From contig JAUDYN010000022.1 in assembly GCA_030407005.1 (NCBI GenBank), forward strand, positions 1 through 33,608: a DNA stretch of 33,608 nt, in the 5' to 3' direction. Every line of letters begins with the position of its first letter. Within the stretch, counting starts at the first letter, position 1. A program made the translations under genes and the position numbers. Positions 9,101-19,885 of this stretch are shown in pieces. The notes below the pieces were generated by a model. It did no database searches. It was given only the letters and a program-made list of their open reading frames with translations, and was not told where the DNA came from. The stretch comes from Desarmillaria ectypa. Its lineage: Eukaryota; Basidiomycota; Agaricomycetes; Agaricales; Physalacriaceae.

Positions 9101-10680
9101 TCACGTCCTGTAATACGACTTCTTCTTCTTCTTCCCCCCAACTGCGATAACAGGTGCTGGGCAGTCCGCATACACGAATCCCTGGATATCCAACGGCACC
9201 TCGTGCTCCGGCTCATCGAACAAATCATCAAACGGTTCTGGCTCTGGCTCCAGCTCGATGTGCGTGCTCTGCGGCGTCGCAGGCAACGATTCTTCCGATC
9301 CTGAAGACGCACTCGACCACGACACCTGTCGGTGCAACGACGGCGATCGCGTGCGTGATGGATATGGTCTCGGCCTAGGTCTTCTAGGCAACATCGCCTC
9401 CCTCCTCCTCCTCTCGGGCGTATTGAACAACGCAGGGTGGTACCCCGGTTCAAGACGCGTCGTGATCGCGCACGTCGCAGCGGGTGGCACAGACGCCTCT
9501 GACACGCGCAAGATATCGCTGTAGATCCGCAGGGAGGTGGCGAACAGTCCAGTGAGCTCGGAAAAGCTGGGGCGTTGGGCGTGGTGCGGGAGTGATTGTG
9601 TGGCGGGCCGGCGAGTCCATGTCGGCGGGGCAAAGTGGAACGGAGGCGCAATGCCAGTGAGGAAGGGCGTGTCAGACACAGAGCCCGGGAGTGGTCGGGA
9701 GGGGAGAGCGAGGATGTCGATGGGAGTGGCGTCACGGGGATACCGAGGTGCAGATAGCGTCTGCCACAAAAAAAATTAGCCACTCCCACTTTTTGTTTAA
9801 AAGAAAAGAGAACATACCGGGAACCCTCTGTCCTTCTCCCGGTGCACATACCTCAACCTCTCCTTCTCCTCATCCGACACCAGCCTCTCCTCCTTGGGCA
9901 CCCCAAACACCCCCATCTCTTGCTCAATCTTGTCAATCTGCGATTGCGACGGCCCCGCATCAGACGCCTTGCGCTTGACACACGGGCGTCCTGCTTTCTT
10001 CTCTACCCTGCGGTGGTTCTGGAACTGCGCACAGTGTCAACATGAGGAAAACCCACACAGGCCACAAGCAAGGCTCACCCAGACTTCGATTTGACGCGAT
10101 GTCATCATTGATTTTTGCGCCATTACTTCGCGGTCATGTGGAGACGGGTAGGCGTTGTAGTTGAAGTAGGCTTTGAGGTAGGGGATGTAGGCCTGAAGAT
10201 TGTAAGCATATGCACTGGGAGAGAGATTAAAGGACTGACGTTGTTGAATTTGGGTGTCGGGCGGTTCTCATCAGCGACGGCGGTGGAGGACAGCGCCGCT
10301 TTCGCTTCAGAGTGATGGCGCAATATGCGTGGCACGGCTTCAGAAACAAAACGCTGCTGTAGTAGCTTGGCAAGTTGGTTCATAACCGCGAGCTGAGGCG
10401 CTCCCGATGACATGGAGCGTCGATATGCGGTTTCGAAGATGCGACAATAGTCGCATTGCAAGTCTGAGATTGCTTGCTGCAGCAAGCTCCGTAGTTCTGA
10501 AGGAAGGGTAAGGTCATTAAGCTCGGACTGGAGATCGGTAGGCAGCTCGAACACTAAGCGGGGAGGAGTGCAGATAGGCGTAAGTACAGGTGAAGGCCGG
10601 GATGGTCTGGAAATATTTTTGAAGAGACCAGCAATTCGGGCGGTCTTGTGGTAGAATTCCCTCCGTGATGCGAATTCCAT
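9101..10680 (-). CDS. HD2: HD2 homeodomain mating-type protein, pair 2 (intact)
   Basis: Complete HD2-class homeodomain protein, 473 aa, in four exons: 10680-10240, 10192-10079, 10024-9818 and 9760-9101 (introns of 47, 54 and 57 nt). Residues 1-140 hold the helical dimerisation region. The homeodomain (about 140-200) reads FNN|AYIPYLKAYFNYNAYPS, then MMTSRQIEVW|FQNHRRVEKKAG, with the conserved Asn in place and one intron inside WF, as is common in HD2 genes. A basic segment (VKRKASD) follows. The C-terminus is Pro/Ser-rich, has an acidic patch (ELEPEPEPFDDLFDEPEHE) and ends in a lysine run. ATG 10680 was chosen because MEFASRREFYHKTARI begins a typical HD2 N-terminus. It diverges from its HD1 partner across 130 bp. 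Confidence 0.92.
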
Positions 10681-10810
10681 GGTATGGTACCAACACCAGT
10701 AGCACACGAAATCCGGGCAATGGATTTCGGAGTTTGAAATTGAACAATGCTGAGTTTGAAATTAGGCATAATTGTCTTGTCTTCTCGTCGTATTCTGGAT
10801 ATCATATACT
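10681..10810. promoter_or_regulatory. Divergent HD2/HD1 promoter of pair 2
   Basis: The 130-bp promoter holds a 12-bp direct repeat GAGTTTGAAATT at 10730-10741 and 10752-10763, 22 bp apart (about two helical turns). The second copy follows directly on GAACAATGC. Together they make a 21-bp block (10742-10762) that matches 4657-4677 in the pair 1 promoter at 19 of 21 positions and lies at a similar distance from the HD1 start (69 against 86 bp). Confidence 0.5.
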
Positions 10811-12670
10811 ATGGTCCTACCACTTTTTTCATCGTCTGGTATTGGAGACCAGCTCTTATCGGCCCTCAACATATTTTTTGTCTCACAGACACGACAGGAT
10901 GACTCATCCATCTCAGAATGCTCTTCTCAACTAGACCTCGTCTTTCGGGAAACACTGCAGAGTCATTCCGCTGGTACTCTCGACGCCAACACGCTTAATT
11001 TGGCCTACAGTGTCGCTGATACCATCGATGTCGTATGTCAGACGCTTATGGATCTTAATGTGTCCGACAACAATTTCTCTAAATTTGACCAAGCCATTGC
11101 GTGTCATCGTTCGTCGCTAGAACAGCCAAAGCAGCCAAAAAGTCAGGAGCGGTGTCAGGCCTCGTATATTGAGTCCGCATACCGCTGGCTTTCCGAGAAC
11201 CTTCATAATCCATACCCCAACCGCGAGGTCCGTAACAAGATCTGCCGTGAAACCAACACATCCCGCAAAGACCTCGACAACTGGTTCACCAATGCCCGAC
11301 GGCGTATGGGCTGGACCTCTCTCCTCAAGCACTTTGACGGGGACCGCGATCGCATGGTCGAAGCCGCCACTACCTACTTCAGCGGCCAAACCTGCCCATG
11401 GGATAACCAATACTCCCCCGTAGACATCGCCTTCGCCGACATGGCATCGACGCTCAAAGACTTGTATGCCAACAAGTTTGAGCAGAGCACCCTTGGGAGG
11501 AAATTAGGCGGTGTTGTGAAGAATATGACGCCGGAGCTGCAGGAGCAGGAGCAGGTTAATAAGAAGAGGAGGGAAGAACAGAGGGAGGCTGAGAGGAGAG
11601 CGAAGAAGGTGAGGATGGAAAAGGCGAAAAAGGAGGATGCGCGGAGGGCGTATCCTTCGCCTGATCGATCGCCTGGTCGTCCTCCCGATCCGTCGTTACC
11701 CTCTGAGGCGACCCCCACCACTAGGAAACGTCGCATTTCAGATGACGATGAGGACAGTGATAATGATGCTCACAGATCCAAGAAGCGATCGAGGTATATT
11801 TTCTTCCTGTTGGTCTTTGCTCCGAATTCTCACTGACAATTATTTCATCCGCAGAACCGATGACAATGACGATGCTGTTACGAGCCTACCCTCCCCCTCC
11901 CCCACCGACACTGAGGATTCCGACTCTTCACGCGATTCCACGCCCACACCCTCACCATCCAAACGAAAGAGACGTCTATCCGATTCGGATGGTGCTGGCA
12001 CTTTCAAGCGCCACCGTGGTATACATGGTTCGCATCGTTCCGTATCCGATCCTTCTTCATCGACGAGCGCGAAAACTGAGTGTCGTCCCGTCGAGCTCTA
12101 CGTTCCCCCGGACCTCGAAGGGTGGTTCGAGACGGCATTAGCCGAGTTCCCCCCCGATCCCGAGGCGGACGTGTTCAACTACTCCGCCATGTCTCCGTCG
12201 TCGCACTACTCGGATGAAGCATCGTCGGCTGGTCGTAAGTCACGCTTTTCTTTCCCTAGTATAGTAAATCTGATAGACTAATTTCTTGTAGCTTCGACGC
12301 CAAGATTGGCCACGCCAGTAGAGTTACCAGCCAACAGCATTGCCCCTTCCATGACGCTACTTAACAACGGTTCAATCCTAGACAGCATTTCCACCCCCGA
12401 ATTCAGCATATCAGGTCTCGACCTAGAAGGTCTGTTACCTGCTGCCATCCCAGGTCCGTCTCTCCCATATCCTATCCTATCCATTCTCTTCACTAACTCC
12501 CATCTGCAGCTGAGAAACAACCCCTTGTCTCCGACCCTGCCCACCTTTCCGATCTGGATGCATTCCTGGCATCCTTCTCCGGGAACAACTTGTTCAGCGC
12601 TTCTCCAGACTTTGCGGATATCGATTTTAGCTCCACTTCGTCGGCTTGGAAACTTGCTGAAAACTGGTAA
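10811..12670 (+). CDS. HD1: HD1 homeodomain mating-type protein, pair 2 (intact)
   Basis: Complete HD1-class homeodomain protein, 561 aa, in four exons: 10811-11793, 11855-12234, 12292-12453 and 12510-12670. The N-terminal 110 residues form the helical specificity and dimerisation region. The homeodomain (about 120-172) contains AYRWLSENLHNPYPN and WFTNARRRMGW, with Asn present. After it comes a highly charged coiled-coil-like stretch (about 250-285: QEQEQVNKKRREEQREAERR...). Two basic clusters (TRKRRISDDDED, SKKRSR; SKRKRRLSD) are likely nuclear localisation signals. The acidic, Ser/Asp-rich tail ends FADIDFSSTSSAWKLAENW and may activate transcription. ATG 10811 is the first in the frame. 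With its intact HD2 partner this is the pair most likely to give mating specificity. Confidence 0.92.
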
Positions 12671-13330
12671 TCATAACTCTTGAGCTTCTTTTGCATTTCT
12701 TTTTTCTCTTTAATTTTCTCTTGCATTTATCAACTCACTGTATCGTTACTAGTTTCCACTGCTGTCACATTGCTATCTTGTCATTCTCGTTGCATATCTC
12801 GTTGCTATTCCTGCTGTATCGCTACTTGCTAATTGCTAATCAAAGGCTTTGTATACCTAATCTTGTGGTGGGGGCTTGGATACTAGGTCAAGTTGACTCG
12901 GATGGATATTTCTGAGGGAACTCGAAGAACTGAATCTCGTATGCGGTCGCTATTCCAGTATAGGTAATATCTGGCCTCACGCTGTAAATTATAATCATGC
13001 ACTATGACTTAGGTTCAACTACGAGCGTCCGGTGGTTATACAAAAAGCGCACAAACTTATTCCGGTACATTTCATGCGGCACCTCACTCCTTACAATACT
13101 AACGGTATCTGTCGCTCTGTGCGTTCATGGACGTCCAGGCAGCTTAAGTTAGTCAAAGTCAAAGTCGAATGCTCTTTACAAAGCCAACAATCAGTGGTGG
13201 TCATTCAACGTTCAATTCTGAATTCCCCTACTTAGTGTCCTTTGTAACAAAGCATCTCGGCAGTTTCTCAGTATATTTACATACATTTATCAACATGAAC
13301 TTCTGCAACACTTGATACACTCCTTGACAA
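12671..13330. other. Non-coding stretch between HD1 and bfg
   Basis: About 660 bp between the convergent HD1 and bfg genes, AT-rich and thymine-rich near 12690-12830. No gene, RNA or element seen. Confidence 0.4.
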
Positions 13331-14272
13331 CTACTTGGAGAACTTGGAGGCCTAGACAAGACGCACATTAGCGAGTAGCGATCAACATCCCATCAAGAAC
13401 TCACAAGACTGAGCAGCCCCGATAGGCCACCGGAGTTGGCTCCACCGGTAGTCGAACCACCCATCTTTGATTGCACGAACAGCTTCATAACGGTCATAGC
13501 CGCACCATTCACAGCATCCTGTTTGTTCCCAGAAGCTGTACCTCCGGACTTTTCGAATAGTTTGGTGGCCTCTGCCATTGCGAGACTGATAAGCTCAGTT
13601 TGAGACCCGGAGCCGCCGCTAGAGCTGCCTCCAGAGGTAAACTTCTTGAGAACCTTGGCGATGGAATTGGGGTAAGGGCGTGGCTGTGATAGGTGATGAC
13701 GGATCGTACCTGGAGAGCAGCTGCACTGCCAAGAGAGTTGGCACTGAGTGAGCTTGCGGAGCCTTCCTCGTATGCCTTCTTGTGAGCGTTGGTGACGCGA
13801 TCCTCGTCGATGGGCTGGTTGTGCTCTCCCTACAACGCCATCAGGATAATCATATATCAGAAATTAGTCAGTACATACGACGTTCTGCTTGACGAAACTC
13901 AAGGCAGAGGAAAATACAGACGAATCGGCCGATCCGTGTTTCTCTGCTGTTCTCACGACTTCATCGTCGTCAACTGTGCTACGCTTGTTAGGAGTGCACG
14001 ATGGGCATGGTAATTGTCACAGACACGATGGGCTACCAGTGGGTGGGCCTGAGTGATGAGGGGTGTTGTATTCTTGTCCTCCGGTCTTGGAGACGTCAGC
14101 TGGGTTACAGAACAATAGTCAGTCTTCGTGATCCCCTAGAGATCGAGGGCAGATAGGCACATTGTGATTCACTGTAGGCTTCGTAGCCTTTCTTAGCAAG
14201 ATTTATAAAACTGTCCTGCACAATGAAGCTAAGCTAGCAAATTACTAGCAAAGCAGAAACTTAACTTACCAT
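13331..14272 (-). CDS. bfg: Beta-flanking gene (conserved fungal protein of unknown function)
   Basis: Recognised as the beta-flanking gene that borders the HD mating locus in many agaricomycetes; its function is unknown. The model gives 201 aa in seven exons: 14272-14270, 14215-14161, 14099-14037, 13973-13879, 13829-13710, 13653-13405 and 13351-13331. The first exon is only the ATG (ATG|gtaagt), followed by DSFINLAKKGYEAYSESQ. Other typical segments are SSVFSSALSFVKQN, NAHKKAYEEG, SLGSAAALQ/VLKKFT, KQDAVNGAAMTVMKLFVQSK and the terminal GLSGLLSL/ASKFSK. The last intron was chosen because reading through gives VSS-stop instead of the conserved ASKFSK end. A Gly/Ser-rich linker lies between the helical halves. 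It marks the right boundary of the mating-type core. Confidence 0.88.
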
Positions 14273-14442
14273 GACGGATGAAGACAAGAACGATAGCCTG
14301 ACCGAATGTAGCTAAATATAGGCATGTAATTATGACGTCCACAATCGGTCACACTCGCGTTCGGTCACAGCCTGTTTTCGGGTTGGTACGTCGTTGTTTT
14401 CACGTCCCTTCTTCACGAGCTCATCTCTTGAATCAGACAACC

Positions 14443-16304
14443 ATGTCGCGTCGGGTCACTCGAAGCATGGCGACGTCGAACGTCCCTGTGCCCTCTTCTT
14501 TCAACCACCTCCCAGTCGAACTGTTCCATGAAATCGTGGACACATGCAACGATGAAGAGAAGGGACCTCTGCTGGCTACCTTAATGGCGACAAGCCGGCG
14601 CCTGAGGAACTTTGCGCTGCCGCTTTTCTTCAGCATGATACACGTCACTACTCCATCGCTCTTCAATCTCCTTCTTGATTTCCTCGATGACTCACCAAGT
14701 GAATATTATTCATACGTGCGGTATGTCTCATCTGTCCGACATTGATAGCTAAACTTACCTTCAATAGCTCTCTTAAAATCCATCTCCAGATATTTGACCT
14801 TCCAGAGCGAACGAGCTTCAAGAACTCGTCTATCTGCAGCCTCAAAAAGTTCACAGGTCTTCGTGTATTCGAAGCCGCGCTGGTCCGCGGGAAACAAAAA
14901 CTTCTCGACGCGTTGTCGATGGGCTCCCCGGGGCTGCAGCACTTGGACATCAGTTGGAATGGGGCGAAGCATTTTCCCGACATCCGTGCGTTCGCGCAGC
15001 TTCGGAGTCTGCGCATGGTTACGCACGATCGCCCGTCAAGAGTCATTCCTCGACTCTATGTCACTCCCCGAGTCACCCTCAACCACCTCACCACGCTCGC
15101 AATATCCCGTGTATCCCACGCCTGCCTCATGGATATTGCTAACGAATACATCTTCTCCCAGCTACGCGTCCTGCGTTTCGACCATGCATGTCGCCCTAGA
15201 GCGGTATACCATTTTATTGATAGACATCCATCCCTTGCGGAAGTCAATGTTACTTTTCTACCCTTTGGAAACCCCCGTCTTTACCCGATCACAAAAGTCA
15301 TGCAAGGATCTTCAGAATGGATACCGCTGTCGGTAGACACTTTGGATTTTGCCACGGGTATTAAGGATCCTCCAGGATATTCATGGGCGAGCATACTCAT
15401 TCAGGAAATGGCTTTCAAGCGTGTTCCTATAGAAGAACCCGATGATCCCAATGTTCGGTATATCATCAAGGATCTGGCGCTCATGACAGAAGATACTGCT
15501 GCATGGCAGTTGGGATCACATTTCATGAACGTACTGAGCTTGGGCGGAAAGGTACCACTCTTCGACGACGTCGAAACACTCACTGTGCAGGCACTTGATG
15601 AATGGGCGCGTTATACCTCGTTTTCGGCATTCATGGTACGTGTCGCATGTTGCTCCACGCCGTTACTTACTAATTTAATTCACTTACAGATCGAACTGGC
15701 TGAAAATCTCAAACAATGGCGGAAAGTAAAAAAGTTTACCGCCCATATCACCTCTTTGTCCGCTTTTCATGCGTGGGGAGAGTTTCACCGTCGGCCTCCT
15801 CGCCCCGTATTGGATGCTCTTCGACAAAATAGTCCATTGTTGCAAACCCTTCCACCGATATCTTCCCTGACCGGTGGACCTATCACTATCGTTGCAATAC
15901 TTGAAGCCCTGCAAGCCAGTTACCCGGACTTCATGGCGCGGGATCTGGCAGAGGCACTGCGCGCCGAAGTCATCAACATCCTAGGCCCCGCTCACGCATT
16001 GGTGCCACCAGCTGGTCTGTACCTCGTTCCCGCATGGGAAAAGGTGAACCGGAACACAGTCAGTGCGGCGATGCTGTATCTCGCGAAGCAATGTCCCTTG
16101 TTGGAGCAATTTGATTGGTATCTGTCGGTTGCTAGGGATAAATATATTCAAGGTCCGCTGTGGAGATGGAAGGTTCAGCGGGATGAGAAGGGTGAGGCGA
16201 CGTCGGTGTCTGGCGAGCTCATGTGGAAGGATCGGCCGGTCCTGTACATCATGGTTGGGAGTGAGCGTGAGCGCATGGCTAATCCAGGATGTAATGATGG
16301 GTAG
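14443..16304 (+). CDS. F-box domain protein
   Basis: Predicted 586-aa protein from exons 14443-14720, 14768-15635 and 15690-16304. The N-terminal motif FNHLPVELFHEIVDTC is an F-box, the segment that binds Skp1 in SCF ubiquitin ligases. The remainder, with leucine-rich stretches such as LDISWNGAKHFPDIRAFAQLRSLRM, resembles the diverged LRR-like C-terminus of the large, fast-changing agaricomycete F-box families, so the target is unknown. The second intron (15636-15689, 54 nt) is in frame and could be read through, but its gtacgt...ttacag ends are convincing. An upstream in-frame ATG at 14332 would add 37 residues; 14443 was preferred because it starts just before the F-box region in a better context. 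It diverges from bfg. Confidence 0.8.
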
Positions 16305-16987
16305 GAATATACTTGGTCAACGTTGCTTGTGAGTACATTTCCTTTATACGAAGTACATAAAAGGTTTACTTATTTATGGCCCAGTCATATTGGTCGTTTC
16401 CAAGCATAACAGCATTTGTGTCCGGGGTGCGGTATTTAATTTTCCGTGTTCATTGAGGCAACGAACCTCTTTCCTATGTCACGCCGAACGGCTTCGAATT
16501 TCGGGTCCCATCGCTCGCATCGTTATGGGATGGAAACGTTGCTGCCCATGACTGACTCCAAAGCAGTATACAATTGATATATGCTTCTGGGCGACGAGTA
16601 CAACATCTAGTCGCCGTTGCGAGGCGACCCACTTAGATTGAATCCGTGGTCGAAGATCTGGTAGATGGATCACACTTATTTGGTAGACGACGTAGTATAT
16701 CTTTGATTGCTAGATGTATTGCGGAACCGCTTGATGTATTCAGTCTCGATTCTTGATAGTAAACAAAGACAAGACAAGAAGTTCGAGAGACTCCATTCCA
16801 TCAAATATCCGCGACTTACGTGTACGAGATCAATGGTACTAAGACGGTTCTCGGGGCTTTTCCATGAAGCTTTCTTTTCACAAGAGGTTGGAAATGGGCC
16901 TCAGCGGATCCAATCAAGTACACTTAGATGCTTGGGCCAATCTTTGGAGATCCGCAAAGATTATTTATAAGCTCTAGAATAAGTTCT
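16305..16987. other. Non-coding stretch between F-box and ABC1-like genes
   Basis: About 680 bp between two convergent genes. Only short open frames; no RNA gene or repeat seen. Confidence 0.4.
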
Positions 16988-19260
16988 CTACACGCTTGGA
17001 ACGAGCCTGTCAAGGTAAATTAGATCATTGCTTACGCCGTTAGTCATGAAGATACTCACCAGCCATACTTCACCATCTCATCAGCATTTATAATTGTAGC
17101 TGCGATGAACTCTCTAGCCTCTAACCAAACCCACACTTTCAAAAATGCTCCCAGATCACCGTGCGGGAGATCCCTCGTCGTAGCCTCTCTTGAAGCCATC
17201 TGACCACCCAACTTCCTGAGAATTGGAAGAGCGCTCTTGAACAAATCTAACCCAGGATCCAGCTGCCGCCCGATACCCTCTAGCAATAATATCGATATAA
17301 CCGTATTAATAAAATCACCCTCCATTTTTACGTGGTGCTCCCGAACGCTTTTCAGTACGTCTGTCAGAACGTCAGATATCTTGATCTGGCCGAGGGAGAA
17401 CGTCTTGCGCTTGACGGTGAGCATGAGATGCTGCATTTTGAGCGCGAACGTCTCTGTATCTATGGCTAACTCTGGTGCACGACACCGTTCCACCATCAAC
17501 TGTCCTGTTCGGTATCCGTCGAATTCCGCCATCGCACGGAACAAGTCAAGGAAATTGGTGCGGTTGGTGGCGGAAAGCGTCGTTACAAGACCAGCATCGA
17601 TGAAAATTATCTCAGGCATATAGCCGTCGTTATAAAGAGTGGAGAGCTCCAGCAGCCACTCTGACCGATTGTCGACGAGGCTCCGCAGGCGCGATACCAC
17701 TTCTATCGAATCGGAATAGTCCGGAGGAGAGGTGGGAGAAGCTTCGGGATTTGATTTGGTGAAGAGGGATGTCCATATGGAATTGAAGGCATTTTTGAGG
17801 AGATGGCGCGCTGTCGCTGGCTTTGAGAACTTGACCATAATGTTTCCCGGATGGAGGTCGGAGTGCACAAAGTTGTCCAGAAGAAGCATGTTCTGGATCT
17901 CCGGTTAGCCTTGACTCAATTTCCAATGATAGCAAGCTCACCAAGAATGCATCTAGCCCAACAGTTGCTACCTGCTCATCGTAAGGCCCACCGCCATTTG
18001 CTAAGAACCATTCCATCGGTAGAGCATCCTGGAACTCCTCAATCAATAGATCCTTCGTGGACCATACTTTCAGAGGCCGAGGAAAGGTGACTGGGACTTT
18101 CCGGGGTGAAAAATTACTTTCAAACGTCAAGAGATTCTCTGCCTCGTGACGAAGATCCAACTGTTGAAACATCATATCGCCAAAGACCTTGACTTCCTCC
18201 GGTAAAGATATCCATTGCATGCCGGGAAAAAGCGTGAGGACTTTTGCGAAGAAGGTCATGATGGAGAGGTCCCGTGCCATAGTCTTTGTCACACGAGGAT
18301 GGAGAACCTTAATTGCCACAGCAGCCGTAGGAACAGAAGGAGGAGGGTCTTGCAAAAGGGCGGGAGCGACGATTGCACCTGGATGCGATTTTCTGGGACG
18401 GCGAGGTCCAAGGTACGATGGAGGGAGGAGATCTTTCTTGAGAGTCGCTCGATAGACCTGAGCAATGGCGCCTGTTCCAATGGGGGTCTCGTCAAATTCT
18501 TCGAATACCTCATTGAAGGGTCTGCGGAAAGCGTCAGCAATAACCTTCATGGTGTGTTCCAATGGATGGGGAGTGCCGCTGGAATGAAGTTGGCCGAATC
18601 TCTTGCACAGCTCGGAAGGAAAGAGATCAGCACGAGACCCAGCCCATTGCGCAAGCTGGTAGGATGTAAGCTTTGGCTTCTAAATTCAATGGACTGTCTG
18701 TCACTCACTTTAGTGAATGTTGGTCCAGCTGCCTCCATCTTTGTGACAAGAAAGTCATACCACCACACGGCGCCCCATCTATCGCCATTCAGTCGTTTCT
18801 CCGGTGGGCCGACAAGAAGCATGGGTGCAGATAAAAGCACTGGCATGAAGAGTACCAGGAGATGTACGAAGCGTCGTGCTGTCAGTAGCGGCTCCCATAT
18901 CTTATTGCGGATGAACGACATGAAGCGAGAGCTTATGGACATATCCATCTCCGAAGGCGAAAAGATGGTCGGTGAGATCGTCTTCCTCTGCGGAGGACAT
19001 GGTATTAGGGTCGGAGAGGAAAAGAGACCTGGAAGTAAAGATTTCGGTCTTGGAGTCATATAAAGGGTGAGCCCGCCCGCCAACGGTATTATCCATAATG
19101 CTCGACGCCCGAGAGAAAAACGAGGAACGGGAGTGCGAGAGAAAAAAGAAGGGAATTTTGACTGTCGTGACCAATTGGAAGCATGCCTTGGCGTAAAGTT
19201 GTGCAGATGAACCGGGCCTTTTGTAAAGAGTAAGGAGAATCGTGCTCGACAGAAGAGCAT
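16988..19260 (-). CDS. ABC1/ADCK2-like mitochondrial kinase-like protein (UbiB family)
   Basis: UbiB/ABC1-family atypical kinase, about 705 aa, exons 19260-18709, 18655-17942, 17892-17060 and 17006-16988. The N-terminus (MLFCRARFSLLFTKG..., basic) suits mitochondrial import, and hydrophobic segments follow (RALWIIPLAGGLTLY; HLLVLFMPVLLSAPMLLVG). Family motifs: TFTKLAQWAGSR (KxGQ motif, here KLAQ), IGTGAIAQVYRA, AVAIKVLHPRV (lysine), HSDLHPGNIMV (catalytic Asp, about 432-441) and FIDAGLV (metal-binding DxG). The roughly 45-residue proline-rich insert between GAIAQVYRA and VAIKVLHP resembles the human ADCK2/yeast Cqd1 branch, linked to coenzyme Q and lipid handling in mitochondria. The last exon is inferred: reading on stops at 17056, but TG|gtgagt...gacag splices to LVPSV-stop. 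It diverges from glycogenin. Confidence 0.87.
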
Positions 19261-19885
19261 ATTCGGCCTATATGCTGCTAGCTATCGCCAATGAGGATAT
19301 GTCGAAATAATAGACATCCGTACCGATGGTGGCGGCGGAGGAGGTCGTGGTGGTGCGGTACCGGGTTTAGACCTGACGTCAGATTTCACGCCACCTCCCT
19401 CCTAGCCGCATATTCCTTCCACGTTCCTTGCAAACATATTCCCAGAGAAAAAGCTACCGTTTACGTTTCAGTATAAGAACAGGTTTTGTGTACACTTGGT
19501 ATACCTTACAATATAAAATACTTTCAAAGTTGGCGTTACGGAAGGCATCGATTCAGATTAGTCTACCACCTGATCTTTCGTCTGATGGAAAGTTGACGTT
19601 CGTTCATAAAGGGGACAGGGAAGCGCGCATTATTCACCCAGTGAAGGAGAAGGCTCCCTTCTGGTTCATCCCATTCTATCCCCACCGCACTGTATCGTAG
19701 GCTCTTGGAGTTTTCTTTGGTCCTTTCTCCCAGGACTTAGGTCAACGTGAGGGAAACCGCTCGACAAAACAAGGAAACGAGGTATGTCTGGCGGGACTAA
19801 TCCTTATCAGGGCTGAATTTACACTTGTTAGCGGATTGCAATTTTGCTCTTGACTTCTATCCCCCTCCCATCCTTTGGACTGTCC
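19261..19885. other. Divergent promoter region of ABC1-like and glycogenin genes
   Basis: 625 bp between two divergent starts. It holds one protein-like open frame, listed separately at 19400-19700. Otherwise no element was recognised. Confidence 0.35.
19400..19700 (+). CDS. Possible small unrecognised gene
   Basis: The frame ending in TAG at 19700 encodes a balanced, protein-like tail (about 60 residues, including SLPPDLSSDGKLTFVHKGD and EKAPFWFIPFYPHRTVS). Upstream, another frame encodes HATSLLAAYSFHVPC; it could be joined by an intron ending at cttcaaag near 19532. No ATG is clearly the start, and I recognise no family. It could be a small mitochondrial or secreted protein, or chance. It lies in the space between the ABC1-like and glycogenin genes. 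Confidence 0.25.

Noticed and set aside
8395..9849. A 484-codon minus-strand open frame running from the HD2 exon through the spacer into esterase copy 2
   Set aside because: Its first half is an alternate frame of the HD2 C-terminal exon and is Arg/Ser/Pro-rich as expected of such a shadow. Its second half is the first exon of the esterase, which has its own ATG, signal peptide and promoter.
18215..19063. Plus-strand 282-codon frame opposite the ABC1-like gene
   Set aside because: Antisense to conserved kinase-like coding sequence with clear introns on the minus strand; no domain.
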